Source of the DNA: Blasia pusilla
Lineage: Eukaryota > Marchantiophyta > Marchantiopsida > Blasiales
Reading direction: 5' to 3'
NCBI GenBank assembly: GCA_050084515.1
Contig: CM114273.1
Coordinates: 39,122,001-39,186,000 of the forward strand
Length of the DNA: 64,000 bases
Both the position numbers and the translations under genes were made by a program. Under the pieces are notes generated by a model. The model was not told where the DNA came from. It did not search any database and was given only the letters and a program-made list of their open reading frames with translations. Positions 44,613-57,059 of the stretch are shown piece after piece (position 1 is the first letter of the stretch; every line of letters begins with the position of its first letter).

Positions 44613-47520
44613 CTAAATTTAGACCTGTGTGTGTAGTTCCTGATATCTTAGTATATACCCACTACCAAGGAATGACACGAAAACAATGCAACTCCATGTA
44701 GCAGAGACAGAATGTAACCATGGAGAACCAACGCTAGGCACAACTTCAGAAGAAAGGAATAAATGCAGAAACAAACCACCGTTGTATGATGGACGTCAAA
44801 AGGAGATGATACGTGTAGGCAAACCTAAACCGGTGTCAAGACTCATCTCTGGCAACCACTGGGTACATGGAGTTAGCTAGAGATGAAATGACGACAAGAA
44901 CAGTTATGATTAATGCCCCAGCAGCTGAAAGGGCAAAGAGACATTTTACCAAAATAGAGCCGTAGGTGATTACCCAGTCACACCTTGGAGGATCACCACC
45001 ATACCCTCCAGCTACTCAACGAAGTACAGCTAAATATGGAAGAAAATCTTAAAAGCCGGACTGCTAGACATCCCTGCAGAGGTTACTTGAAGAGATGGAT
45101 AAAATAATAGTAGATCCATGACCAACTCATGAAATCCCAATTCCTGAGTTGATCAAGAATTTTGCCAAATCTACTATTAGCCATAGGCAGAAAATATAGT
45201 CCTAGCCAGAAAGTACAACGAGTCTCCGATACATGTCTGCTGGCCCTGTTGACAAGGAACAGCCCATTCAAACTTGCAGTGTGATGACAGACTGACGGGA
45301 TGGAACGACACCGCTCTCAACGTAGAATGAAAACGGAAACTAAAGAAATGTCTACACGCAAAACAGTGTTGGGAAAAAATAAATAAAAGAAGGTAGGACG
45401 TAGGATATAGAATTGAAGGAATGAACTGAATTATTGTCTAGGACACCCTAGGTAGTCATAGGACTAATCATGAAGCAGACGACGAGCTCACAAGACTCGA
45501 AGACACACGGTGCAGGGTAGCAGAGTTCTAAACAGGGGCTATTGAAGCATGAAAGTTAGAATCGGACAAATGTCCGAGTGAAGAACGAGAGAACGAATGA
45601 ATGATCTCATTTACAGTCCAAGGGACCGAGGGAGAAGAGTAAAATGCTTAAATGAACGAACTTATTTCCTGTCCAAGGATACCCAAGACGACCATGGGAG
45701 AGGAGAGAGGGAAAACCATTGATGGAAGCCCCTCGAGCGAACTTGAGTCTGATGTAGTCATCATAACTCCACCCCGATCTGCAGAACACAATTTCCATTT
45801 ATTTCGCTTCTGGAAAGAAGTCTAGTAGTTTCCGTCTCTGGAACACATTTACAGTAGGCGTAGCCTCTGCAGATGCAGAGAGGCTACGCTTCCTATGATT
45901 CCTCCCAACTCAATCTTCGTAACGTGTTACAGACATCAATTTTCAACACTTCTTTGACATATGTGCGCCATATTCAAATTAAATTCACGAATTGCAGTAA
46001 CGATGAGATGCAGATAAGACGCCAGAAACTATAAGTGAAACTTCAATCCACAAATCAACATCCACGCAAGGCCTCCTACTGTAGAGAGAAGAAAAAGGGG
46101 AACTTTCACAAATCACCGTTGAAATTAGAAAATCTTTACCACACGAATCCAGACGACTCTTCCCTTTAAGTGAAATGTGCCGAAAGAATGTCTAGCCTGA
46201 TCCCGAGGCACACACCGTCCCTCTCAAGAATGATTTGAAACTAAGGTTCCTACAACCCACTTCTATATTCGAGTTGGCGTATTCTTCTGGTAGGCCTCAA
46301 TTTACGCTTTAGATGTATAGGGCAAGACCTCTTATGTGCTCTAAACATCCGCAGTTCCAAAACCATAGCCTGACGAAGGTTTACCAAGCGTCCGTGACAT
46401 TTGTTAAATATCACTTTTATTCATTTTGTAGCAAATTGTTGATGGTCAATTCGGCTATCGCTGATGATCGACGTAGACATCAGGTGCAATGGCTCAATGA
46501 AAACCCGCTGCTCGTATAGCTTTCCCCGCGAATATCTACATCCAGACCTTCCCGATAAGAGTAGATCTCCGACGTTATTTGAAGTGAGAATAAGGAGAAT
46601 TGACGCGCAACAGCGCTCGGAGTACTAAAGTCCATTCTGCCTCATGTTTCCAGCCAACGCTCTCAACTTGCACTGCTCTTAACCTATTCCTCAAAACTGA
46701 AAAAGATTCTTTTATTCGCAGTTACATAGTCAAACATCATATCCCAACGATCCAGCTGTAATTCTAATAGAAAGACTCCAGCGATTCGCTGAATGCCTTC
46801 AAATTATTGCAATTTGACATAATCGCGGCAGAAAAGCCGGGTCTGAAGTCCCGGAAAGTATAATTTAAGATTTTCAGGTCTAAAATTCGTGACGCAGCAA
46901 ATTTCAGATTCTTCCCAACAGGTAGCTCAATTTCACCATACAACTGCTCATCGCATCATGCAGGCACCGAGGACTCCAACGAGAGAAATTCCCCCGTATT
47001 ATATCTTTTCTTACTTCAGTGCAATTAGTACGCCTGATCCACATCCTATAAACTCAACAGAATTCGAAATTCAACATTCAGTTCAGCTTTCCTCCACAAT
47101 TCGTCATTACCATGCACGGTGTAAACCCGGAATACGACATCTCTGTTTACGAAATCGCTGAAGCAAGGCCCCGGGCCTCGTGAACGTCCTCGTGAAGGCC
47201 CCGGGACTGTAAAGTGAAGCACACCGCAAGATCTCTAAGCCCGCTCGCTCATCTTCATACGGCCCCACCCGACCCCATGCGCAGCATCATTCGTTCGCCC
47301 GCTCAGCTCTTCCCATCGCCGGTCTCTCCGAAACCTCTTCCCCTCCCCCACTGCAGCTTTAATTGAATATCTCCTGGAGGCCGCTTGAAAGGCGCCGAGC
47401 CAGCTGGCGGGGAGTGCAAAGCGCGCCTTCAGTGTACCGCGCCAAGCCCCGGCGGGCATCGGCCCACGGGACTAGCGACCGGCTTCTCCCGCGTCCGGTA
47501 CAGTGGGTTTACATCCGCAT
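44613..47520. other. Upstream of REF/SRPP-like gene; no gene identified
   Basis: Likely holds the missing first exon and promoter of the REF/SRPP-like gene. No frame shows a family motif. It includes a short hairpin at 45858-45889 (GCGTAGCCTCTGC pairing with GCAGAGAGGCTACGC). Confidence 0.35.
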
Positions 47521-47740
47521 TTCAATGAACGGAGAGAACCGGGATACGTGTTGACCTAGCCGAATGATTTTGAGACTTTCCGTTTCAGTTTTCCAAATAC
47601 GGGCCAGAAACCGACGGTATATACATGGTCTCCTTTGTATTAGTATCAAAATAGCCGGCCGGTATCGTAAAATTTTCAAAATATACCGTCGTAATTTATG
47701 TAGACCGGCAATGTACTGGTTTAGTGTACCCGGACCCTGT
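47521..47740. repeat. Dispersed repeat (TTGACCTAGCC / AAACCGACGG family)
   Basis: GGGATACGTGTTGACCTAGCC...AGAAACCGACGGTATATA is related to 48728-48812 and to 63762-63812. The following CTCCTTTGTATTAGTATC...GTAGACCGGCAATGTA is related to 59487-59575. Near 63650-63780 the same family shows inverted ends (CTCAACACATAACCCCGG and CCGGGGTTACATGTTGAG), so it is probably a non-autonomous DNA transposon. Confidence 0.6.
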
Positions 47741-48261
47741 CGCATTTTTTAAGAATGTAGATTGGAAACTCTCCGACCACAGATTCGCGACAACGCAGGA
47801 CACAAGGCAGCACCCGTCCTCCGGAATACCTCCATCCAGTTGCTGGTGCTGCAAGGCTTGTGATTCCATCCGCATGCACGGAGTCGAGAGAATTTTCCAA
47901 ATGAGGAAGGAATTTCCGCGACCAATGGGAGCTTTTTGTCTTAATCCGACGCTGATCAGATGCCTCACCCCTGGCAACTAGAGGTAAGGTCGAGGACGCC
48001 TGGTGTCCTACATCGGTGTGATCGGCGAGACGAAGTAGGGTAGGGTGTTTCTCAGCGCGATAGGGCGTGTCAATTCCACGGCCGTAGAACGGGAAAGGTC
48101 GAGGTCCGGTTTTGGGATACATCTAGAACAAATAATATTTAGGGCGTCTCAAATTAGGAAGGTCACGTCCGTATATTTTTTGTTTCATCCCGTTTTAAGT
48201 GAGTTTAGGGTGAAAACAAGCTCATTAAGTCTAGTTTAGGGGGTCTATGTCATATTTTTGG

Positions 48262-48420
48262 ATTATTTCATTTATATTATTATTGGAGAGTGCCTTCTTG
48301 ATTTGTAAATACCTCTTTGTTTGACATGTAGCAACCGGGCAGCAAGAAAATGTCTTCTCCTTTACTGGCAGCAAGAAAAATATGTTGTGTCCATCATGAT
48401 TAGTCCCTTCACTCTCGTGC
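48262..48420. repeat. Single arm of an inverted-repeat element (see 62311-62600)
   Basis: TTATATTATTATTGGAGAGTGCCTTC and the following TTTGTTTGACA match the left arm at 62318-62376, and GATTAGTCCCTTCA matches the inner part of that element in reverse. It is a partial or rearranged copy. Confidence 0.6.
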
Positions 48421-48903
48421 ATGGCATATGCTCTCCACTAGTACGTAAAATAAGAGACCCTAAAATGAGGGACGTAGTTTATAAATACATCACCTTGTAA
48501 AATGAAAGAGGACGTGACCTCGACTGGGTTGTCCTTGTTTTAAGCTAAGGACTCCAAAGACGTCCAAATGGTTACATCTTGTTGTATAAGACGTCCTATC
48601 ATAGCAAGACCTAAGAACAACTATACAACAAGATAATCCATAGGGAATTGGTTAGTCCTTTCAAGGTGTAATTCCTTCTCGACGTCTAGAGCCCATCTTA
48701 TTTCAAAGCAATTAAAGGGAAGAATCGGGGTTATATGTTGACCTAGCCAGATGAATTTCAGAATTTTTGTTTCAATTTCCCAAACACTAGCCAAAAACCG
48801 ACGGACTATATAGGAAAGAGACAAGCCCAACCCGCACCCGAGCCAACCCAAAGCCCACCGTGCAAACCCGGACTGACAGAGCCCACACCCATTACGTGGC
48901 CTA

Positions 48904-49409
48904 TGTCACGACTGTTAGGTTAGATCAAAGGGATCTAGCAGAGCGTCTTCACGAGTAGTGGAGGAAAGGCCCAAGAGGTCGAGAATGACCTGATGAGGCC
49001 CGAGGAAACCTGAGAGAGCAAGTTTCCCCTTTGTTTCGGCTCATTTGGAGCCATATCGAAAAACTTACTATTTTGGGTAAGTTTCCATGTTGGAGATAGT
49101 TGACTTTATATTTTTCGTAAGTAGCCCTTGACCTCCTACATCAGGTCAAGGGCCAAGGAGGTGACTTGGGAGCATAGGTTACCATGGAGAGAGCTTTGGA
49201 GAGAAGAGGGGTATACCTCAAGGATAGAGAGCTTGAGAGCTCATTCTTTCTTTGTTGAACCTTTTGGCATGAGGCGACGGAGATATGGTCCCTTGCCTTG
49301 TGAGTGTAACCCAAGCCTCTCATTAGGAGAGTGGGTTTGGTTTGACATGAGTGGGAGTGCACATCTTTGAGAGCTATGGTGTGAGATAGGGTAGAGAGAG
49401 ATTGGATCT
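48904..49409 (+). repeat. 5' repeat block A1 of element C
   Basis: Matches 58639-59147 from TGTCAC to GGATCTTACTT, including CCCTTGACCTCCTACATCAGG with its inverted partner (a local hairpin: CCTTGACCTCC / GGTCAAGGGCC) and TTGGCATGAGGCG. It passes straight into the leader at 49410 without block B. Confidence 0.8.
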
Positions 49410-51036
49410 TACTTAACAAAGAGAGAATGAGAGAGTGAGAGAGCTTCATGGGGGAGCTCGTTAGTCACTCACTGTTTTTGCAAGTTGGGGACCGTGTTTT
49501 CCGTTCAGCGGCTCATGGGAGTGCTCACCAGAGCAAGGGATGCTTTGATTGTTCTTTGCATTTGCCGATTTTTCGTGTGGAAGAGTGGCACGTGGAAGAG
49601 TGGCACGCGGAAGCGCTGCCCAATTTTTGATAGGGATTGATTATGGGGGCAGGTTGCCCCATGCTGGTGCTTTCGGGAGCACCATGTAGCTTGATGATTT
49701 GTATTTTTATAGGTTTACATTTTGGTTGGGAGAAATCAGCGTGGAAGCGCTGCCGAATTCTGTGTAGGAGAAAGAGATATTGGTCTTTACAACAGTCCCT
49801 GTCAATTTTTATTGGAATATTTGACTCTAAATATTTTTGATGCTATCGTAGATCGTGAAGCTGTTCACATTGTGCAACAAACAGTGCGCAATTTGGAGTT
49901 ATGAGGAAAAAGTTATGGTCAATCTTGCAAAACTGCCATTGCTAGGCGATTTTTAGGGTTAAATTGTTCAAACCCTAAACCAATCGCCACGCCGGCGGCG
50001 GCCGTCGCCGTCATAGTCACCATCAACGGTCAACCATCACCGTCATCGATCGGCCGCCACTATGAACGGTCAACCGTCACCGTCAACGGTCCACCGTCCA
50101 TTGTTCACCCTTTGGTTGCCATTTTCGCCATTACGGAGTGGAGGGTCTTCCACGACGTTCGTTGATTCTCTGGCTTGCGTCGCCACCACGTACTTTGTTT
50201 TGGCTGCCTCCGTCATCGTTATCTCATCATCAACCAGTGATGGCAGATGACCTTCGGTTATGGTGTTTGAGTTTTGATTTCATGCTGCTATCTTGTGATT
50301 GATAGCTGCTTGACGACGATCGAGTATCGTGTCGTCCCGCAACGCACCACCGATTGCCGCGTTGTGCCGCTCGTGGCCGCACCGCACCATCTCGATCGTG
50401 GCGCCGCACCGTCATTGTCGAGCAGAGTGTGGGTTTACTGTTGATTGAGGAGGATATGCCGTTGAGTGCCGCATCCCACCATCGAGGGTTGTGCCGTTCG
50501 TAGCCGTTCCGTGCCACTTGCAACGCCGCACCGTTCCGTTGGAACCGCACTGTCTATCAAGGAGTTTTGAGCAGCGTCAATACGGGACGAGTATGACTTG
50601 CTGATTGGAGGAGTTGTCTCCACAACCGAGTTGGGGTCAAGATTTGTAGTTGCTGAGAACTGACATCGACATGTGTTCAGATTACCCATTTTGGTCCTTT
50701 ACCCTGAACGCGTGAGGGATTCTGGAATTTTGGTAGTTTATTTGGGGATATTGGGTTGTGTGGATGCTGAGAGCATCATTTATGTATGTGGTTTAGGGGA
50801 CATAGACCTGTGTGGGATGTCTGGAGTTGAGGGTAGGTTGTCGATGAGATGATAGCGTGCTCGATTTGCCGCACCATGCCGCTTGTTGCCGCACGTTACA
50901 CGTCTCGGGGAGGGAGATTGTAGATCGAGTGCCACATGTTTGGGATGAGTGATTGAGGGATTACTCACGAGATTGAGAGTGATTGTGTGAGAGGGGCACG
51001 AGGGCCATCACGGCGTCCTTTCAGGATTTTTAGAGG
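49410..51036 (+). other. Leader of element C (untranslated)
   Basis: About 1.6 kb between the 5' repeat and Gag. It contains short internal repeats (GTGGAAGAGTGGCACG at 49577-49610; CAACGGTCAACC-type repeats at 50020-50100) and no gene. A tRNA-type primer binding site starting TGG was not found next to the 5' repeat. Confidence 0.5.
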
Positions 51037-52630
51037 CGAGGTAGTGGACCTAAGAGTAGCTCTGGAGGGTTTACCCGGAGCGGTGCAAGGTTTCGAGGGT
51101 CTCCACGTGAGACACCACCTCGATCTCCTTCTGTATCATCTTCAGACGAGGGGGACCGTGTAGAGGAGTGTGTTAGTGATCCACCGTACACATTGAGTGG
51201 TCCTACCAGTTGGGCGTACGAGATGGACGACCGGGGTAGAGGACCGCGTAGGCTTTCGGGTGTTGTAGGCATCATAGAGCTACACGACTTCATTGCTGAG
51301 TTTAGGAGTTGGTGTGACTCACAGCGGGCTAGGAACTCTAGAGAGTTCAACTCGTTTACAGCATGGAACGGTATGTTCCAGCATTTAGAGGAGGCCCATG
51401 GACGATTACCATGAGTTCTCTTAGAGATATGCACGTGAGATCGAGGCGTGGAGGCTCTACTATGACCCACATTATGTATCATGGACGGAGCCGTTCCCAA
51501 ATCAGGAGGAGTAGTTAAGAGAGGCTACTTCCTCTTCCACTAGTGATGTTTTAGGAGGGATCACTCGCACAGGAGCAGTTGCACCATCTAGTCGGGTTTG
51601 TCCCAAGTTCAACCTTGTGGTTGAGTTCTTTGCTAAGTTGAGGGCGAGCTACGAGGGGGTACGGACGGAGAAGTTGCGGAGCATCCACGACTTCTAGAGG
51701 CGGCCGGGTGAGAGTTTGCGTGAGGCTTACACTCACTTGCGCCGGTTGATCAACGTCACTCAGGGGGTGATAGAGGCTTAGGCTATCCAGTCATGGTACG
51801 CGATGCTGGACCGGACCCTACAGACACTAGTGCGAGAGGGGGTGCTTCTTATGAACACCTCCCCTACATTGAGAGATATTCTTAGGACCACCAAGAACAT
51901 TGAGCGCAACATGGCGGAGGAGAGCGTAGCCACCATGGGTTCCGGGCGAGAGCAGTCACCATTGCCTGCACTACCTGTGCAGGCAATGGACTGGATGGAT
52001 CTTGGCAACGTGGACTCCGAGGTAGGTCGACTGTGTCACCACGAGCTCAGAGAGGGATACCGGGAGGTTGTGCCATGAAGACTTGCGCCTTCATATGGGG
52101 CTCAACAACAGCCGTCTATTATTACTTGTTGGTCATGTGGTAGAGCCCATCATTAGCACGATTGCACTCGTCAAGGTTATGGACGTGTGCCTCAGCATGG
52201 AGGAGGAGATGGTGCTGCACCAAGAGGTTATCAGTGTGACTATTGTCAAAGGTATGGTCATACACGCGCTAGGTGTTTCATTTTACATCTTGAGTTACGT
52301 CCAGACCGAGGGCCAAAGAGGGCACTAGAGCGAGTAGCCGGTCCGGGTGGGCATAGAGATCGTGCACCAGGTGGTCTCATTGGGGGACGAGGAGCTGGAG
52401 TTGCCCAACAGGATGGTGGAGCTGCCCGTGGAGGAGGTAGAGTCCCACCACCTAGACGCATCCAGGGAGATGTCGGGCGTGAGTCTAGGATAGTTGCTCA
52501 GATACATCAGCTACAGGAGCAGATCGCCGCTATGGCATTGAGATTACTCGATGTCAGATCCGTGGCATCGACATCATATGGAGCAGCCAAAGATATGGAG
52601 GATCTGGTTGGATATGTGGGGTTGCCCACA
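51037..52630 (+). pseudogene. Gag of element C (capsid and two zinc knuckles), broken
   Basis: N-terminal part (51037-51414): GGFTRSGARFRG, WAYEMDDRG, FIAEFRSWCDSQ and FTAWNGMFQHLEE. Capsid-like part (about 51600-51950): FNLVVEFFAKLRASYEGV, EKLRSIHDF, RRPGESLREAY and LDRTLQ. Two stops (51695-51697 and 51779-51781) stand where the A and B copies read Gln. A 13-bp hairpin (51959-51989) follows. First zinc knuckle CWSC-x3-H-x4-C at 52127-52165 with an internal stop; second knuckle C-x2-C-x4-H-x4-C (CDYCQRYGHTRARC) at 52235-52276, intact. The product would package element RNA. Frameshifts separate the pieces. Confidence 0.7.
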
Positions 52631-53595
52631 TGGAGGCAGCCGCAATTGTGATGCGTGGAGCAGCCGCAGAGTTGGATCCACAGCGAGGGAAAGCCAGGAA
52701 ACAGACTATGCTTCCTCAGTCTTTCACGTTGTCCAAGGCGATGAGGACCCCATCGATGGGTCCTGATCAGAGTTCCCAGAGAGTTGGTGATGTTGTTGGT
52801 GTGCAGGCACGGAGGACGATGGGAGAAGCGAGTGCGACGACTCCTATTGTTGATGCTCAAGAGGGGCATGTGTCGAGCACGTTGTTGGGGGCGGCCACCA
52901 TTGTGTACCGCACTCCTTTATTTTCTGCTTCCGATGTTATGACGTTGGGGGGTACGCCCGCCAAGGCTTTTCAGCTGGCTGCTACACTATGTGAGCATGG
53001 AGTTGGAGTTCCTGCATCACGTTCAAAGGTGATTGCAGAGGAGGTGATGGACCTGCCCTTGGAGCAGATGCTCGGGCCGTCCACGTCAGATTCATGGCAG
53101 GCTGCGGCTGCTAGGATGGCGGAGATGCCCGCTAGACCCGCGATAAAGCGTGCCATGGCTTCTCCTGGTGTTGTGTTGCTAGATAACCGAGGAGAGGTCT
53201 TCCAGTTGGTGAGTCCTAGAGGTAGAGCTTTTAGTCCGCAGCGCGTCTTGTTGGATTCAAGAGCGCAACCCCTAATGTTGGGGAAAGCGTCATTCAGACG
53301 ATTGGGCTTGACGAGAGCCGATGTGGAGCATTGTCCATTCCGGATACAGACATCCTTGGGTGGAGCAAGTACCACACAGTATATCACCCGATAGAAGATC
53401 GTGGTGAGGATTCACCCCGGACATCCTACAGATGAGTCCGTGGTGCGAGCCAAGGCGATAGTGACTGATGTAGAGTCCTACAACGTCTTGGTTGGTGGAG
53501 CAGTGTTAAACCCGATGGGATTTTCCCTAGATCATTGGGAGGAGTCAACGTCCTACAGACCAGGATGGCAGTCAGGTGATGGGCGCCTTAGCTAA
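52630..53595 (+). pseudogene. Aspartic protease region of element C
   Basis: Open for 254 codons, then TAG (53392-53394), then open to 53595 in the same frame. The linker matches B. The retropepsin site reads VLLDSRAQPLMLGK with the Asp codon at 53254-53256: the usual Gly of D-S-G is Arg, which should abolish activity. Downstream VEHCPF, QTSLGGAS and ESYNVLVGGAVLNPMGF match B. The frame is in register with the methyltransferase that follows. Confidence 0.75.
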
Positions 53596-53643
53596 TTACC
53601 CGATCGATTCAGAGGTGTAATGATCGAGCAACGGCCATGAGAG

Positions 53644-54892
53644 ATGGGGACCTTAGCAGCATTAAGCAGTGCAATCACTTGGCCTAGTGATTTGATTGAG
53701 GGACATGCCCATGCAGAGAATACTCCCGTTCCTGAAATTTCTATGGAGAGGAGTGTTATGGTAGCCGCATCATTCCGTGGAGGAGAGGTGCCATTGTGGG
53801 GCTCGACTGAGGAGCTTCGACGATTTGCAGATGAGCACGTGCAAACCGCGTGGAGCGAGGCGTTTGCACCAAAGCGTGACGGGTCTGAGGAACCCGAGGT
53901 AGCAGGGAGTGCTACGATGACACCCTTGGATACCACACCCATTGTGTGGTGTACCTCGGAGGAGGGTATTCGAGTGTTAGATCTCTTTGGAGGGATTAGC
54001 ATCGGATTAGCTGTTGTTTTGCAAGCATGAGTGCGAGTACAGCAGTACCTATATATGGAGAGTGATGATGTTGCAAGGCGTATCTCACTACGACATGTGG
54101 CGCAGTTACGCCTACGTTTTCCCGACTTATTTTCTGCGTCCGCGGTACAGGGGTACGAGAGTTCCCTACCGAGGGATATTTCGTTTCCCCGCGCAGGACT
54201 TAGAGCGGGTAGGGACCATTGATTTGGTCATTGCCGGTTGGCCATGTTAGGGCCAATCGAGTGCTGGACAAGGCAACGGGTTGGGTGACACTCGGCCCAG
54301 GTTGTTTTGGGAGATGTTGAGAGTCTTACGGCAGTTGCAGAAGCACCGGTCTTGTTCTCCAGCCTATATTCTGGAGAATGTGCTGATCTTAGGAGACTAC
54401 AGGTCACGGGTGGTGACGAGTGCTCATCAGGTGTGTGCCTGGATCAGCCTAGCAGTGTTCTTGGATGCGGCGAGTCTAGGTTCTAGAGCCCATCGCCCGC
54501 CTCTTTGGCGGACCAACTCGGTGCCCCATGCGGTGTTATGGAGGGCGTATGCGAGAGTAGAGCGCCCCTCCCATTTGTTAGTGGATTGCATTTTGGATCC
54601 AAGTCATTGCTCACAGGCAGTGAGCCACGATGATCGACCACCGTTGATTGTGGTCAACAAGGTAGGCAAGCCGCGGGCAGCCTTACCCACGTTTGTGAGT
54701 TTTCCCGCTTCCTATGCATACAAGGAGGCCAGTCCTGGCTTGGTTTGGGATGACCAGGTTCAGAGGTTGGTGGAGCCAAACGCCAACGAGAGAGAGCGGG
54801 CGATGAAATTTCCCATAGGAGTGACGGCAGTACCATCTGTATCAGAGGCATCACGACGCCAGATCTTAGGTCAGGCGATGGACCTAAACTGA
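53644..54892 (+). pseudogene. Cytosine-5 DNA methyltransferase domain of element C (all core motifs visible)
   Basis: Linker 53644-53970 as in B. Motif I VLDLFGGISIGL (53974-54009) would bind S-adenosylmethionine. MESDDVARR follows, then DLVIAGWPC (motif IV; catalytic Cys codon 54245-54247) directly followed by TAG where B reads Gln. Next are RLFWEMLRVL, motif VI ILENV (Glu at 54374), motif VIII AHRPPLWRTN (about 54488-54523), a target-recognition-like region with VVNKVGKPRAALPTF, and motifs IX-X ERERAMKFPIGVT...RRQILGQAMDLN (to 54892). The Asn of GNAV/GNAM is Gln. The order I to X is the classical one. Damage: a TGA at 54028-54030, a frameshift near 54190 and the TAG at motif IV. An intact relative would methylate cytosines, perhaps the element's own DNA. 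Confidence 0.85.
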
Positions 54893-55245
54893 TTGATATG
54901 GATCTTCAGATTGGGAGTGGCTGAGCAGCGTCAGATGAGATCACAACGGTTGCGTTGGTGAGCCCCATGCCTACCAAGACGGTGGAGGCACTGGCTGGGG
55001 GCGAGACCTGAGGAGATCGACACACCATGGGAGATTGGGAGAGACACCCTTGGACTTCTTGGGATGTTTTGCAGGTAGGCCAGGAGATGATAGCCACCGC
55101 ATCAAGCGTGGTTCCGGGCACTACATGTGGAGGAGATCAGAGTTTGCAATTGGGTGCAAGAGAGCGGTCGAGTGTTGTTGTTCGAGACGGGGTTTCACCA
55201 TAGCAACCACCGATATCCGCGTCGGAGAGTCCTACCGTAGTCACG
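54893..55245 (+). pseudogene. Spacer between methyltransferase and reverse transcriptase of element C
   Basis: Frames here are broken. By analogy with gypsy polyproteins it should encode the connection to the reverse transcriptase. Phrases such as CCSRRGFTIATTDIRVG (about 55170-55220) are readable, but no domain is recognisable. Confidence 0.4.
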
Positions 55246-56320
55246 ATGGAGACTTGGGAGCCACATATGGGCCCTAAGTTGACAAGAGGAGAGCGGCGCC
55301 AAATACATCAGTTCCTCAGGAGTTATAGGAGCTACTTTGCATTTAGCATGGAGGATTTGGATACGCTGAAGGGACCGGGGATCCACATTGAGTTGTCGAG
55401 TGATACGCGGATCTTCCGACGACCCTCCAGGTACAGTGATATGGAGAGGGCTCTGATTCAGAGTAGGAGTCAGGACTTGGTTGGAGCAGGACTAGTGGAG
55501 ATGTCGCATGGGAGTATGCATCTGCTACTGTCCCACCCACCAAGAAGGATGTGCATGGCAACTGGACAGATAGGCGGATGTGTGGGGATAACCGACCTAT
55601 CAATCGGCAGACCAAGTCCGATAGGTATGCAATGCCCACCCTTGAGGAGATCTTTGATGTGATTGGTCATCCAAAGGTCTTCAGTTCATTGGATTTGCGA
55701 GCTGGATACCATTTTTTGCCTATCAGATTGGAGGACAGGCAGAAGACGGCATTTTGGGGCATCGATCCTCATGGGAAGGATTGTTTGTACCAATGGCGGT
55801 TCTTACCATTTGGGTTAAAGAACGCCCTGGCTGAGTTTCAGAGGGTCATGGATAGGATTTTGGCTGGTGTGGATTTTGCTAGGTAGTATATTGATGACAT
55901 CATAGTCTTTAGCGCCACGGTTGAGGAGCATGAGCGACATCTAGAGGAGGTATTTCGACGATTGCAATTACATGGGCTGAAGCTACATCCAGGCAAGTGC
56001 AAGTTCTTCTACGACGAGATTGAGTACTTGGGTCATACGATATACCCGGGGGGCCTTGGTGTTCTTCAGACAAAGGTAGAGGCTATCTCACGCATTCCAC
56101 GCCCTACAGATGTGAGCCGTGTTTGCGCATTCATGGGATTGGCAAACTTGTATCGGCGATACGTCAAGGGATTCAGTTTGATTGCGAAGCCGCTGACCTT
56201 GGTGACCAAGGTGGATCACGAGTGGCACAGAGGGGATAAGCAGGAGCAAGCATTTCAATTGCTCAAGGACAGGTTGACGTCTGCGCCCATCTTGAGGAGA
56301 CCGATCAGGGGGTGTCCTTT
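55246..56320 (+). pseudogene. Reverse transcriptase of element C
   Basis: Ty3/gypsy-type RT, which copies element RNA into DNA. Seen in order: FAFSMEDLDTLKGPGIHIEL, then (other frame) TKKDVHGNWTDRRMCGDNRPIN, YAMPTLEEIFDVIG, FSSLDLRAGYHFLPI, KTAFWGIDPHG, YQWRFLPFGLKNALAEFQRVMD, the catalytic YIDDIIVFS preceded by a TAG (55884-55886), LKLHPGKCKFF and YLGHTIYPGG, then the connection IPRPTDVSRVCAFMGLANLYRRYV. One frameshift near 55515 and the stop before YIDD inactivate it. The catalytic Asp pair is retained. Confidence 0.9.
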
Positions 56321-56700
56321 CCAGTTGCACACATATTGGAGCATGTTGGGGCTTGGAGCGGTGCTCACCTAGCATGATGATGAGGGTAGAGAGTTCGTGG
56401 TGGCTTACGCTAGCCGCTCGAACAACGCTCTAGAGGCAAAGTACAGCTCGTATGAGGGTGAGTGATTGGCTACAGTGTGGGTTGTCACGTATTTCAGGTG
56501 TAACTTATTCGGCAACCCCTTAACCATCATTACTAATCATCAACCACTGAAGTGGTTGATGAAGTCCGACAAGCTTACAGGGAAGCTTGCGAGATGGGCT
56601 CTGTTGTTGCAGGAGTATGATTTTCAGGTGGTACATAGACCTGGGACGCTCAACCAAGATGCAGATGGGTTGCGTCGTAATCCATGCCCAAGTCAGCGAG
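56321..56700 (+). pseudogene. RNase H of element C
   Basis: Follows the RT in the same frame: TYWSMLGLGAVLT (in gypsy elements this is TDWS; the catalytic Asp is changed to Tyr), a TAG at 56370-56372 where Gln is usual, EFVVAYASRSNN, YSSYEGE then a TGA, the ITNHQPLKWL strand (usually TDHQPL, a second altered acidic residue), and HRPGTLNQDADGLRR at the end. Degradation of the RNA strand would be impossible with two acidic residues lost. Confidence 0.85.
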
Positions 56701-57059
56701 ATGCAACTGGAGCTCGATGGTATGGAGAGAGTGATGAGGAGTCAAGACGCGTGCCAAGATGGAACGCGTCAGCCTATTTAGGCATGTTGGCTGTGGAGAG
56801 CCAGAGTGTGGAGACTTTGATGGCAAGGTCTAGTGGAGAGTCCTTGGATCCCGAGGCCAGTAAGGAGACAACAGGTGGCCAAGATATTCATGATGATGGA
56901 TTAGTCTTGGAGTACCTTTGTACTGGTAGCGTTGCAAGCAACGTGGGTGCTAGAGAGCGGGATCGAATCCTACAGCGGTCCAAACGGTTCCGTCGGGAGG
57001 GGACACAGGTTTTGAGGGTTTGGGAGGATGGTAGAGTACGCGTAGTGCCACATCCCTTG

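Noticed and set aside
53644-54892. A host methyltransferase gene overrun by a retrotransposon
   Set aside because: The domain is in frame with the protease and occurs at the same place in elements A and B, so it belongs to the element.
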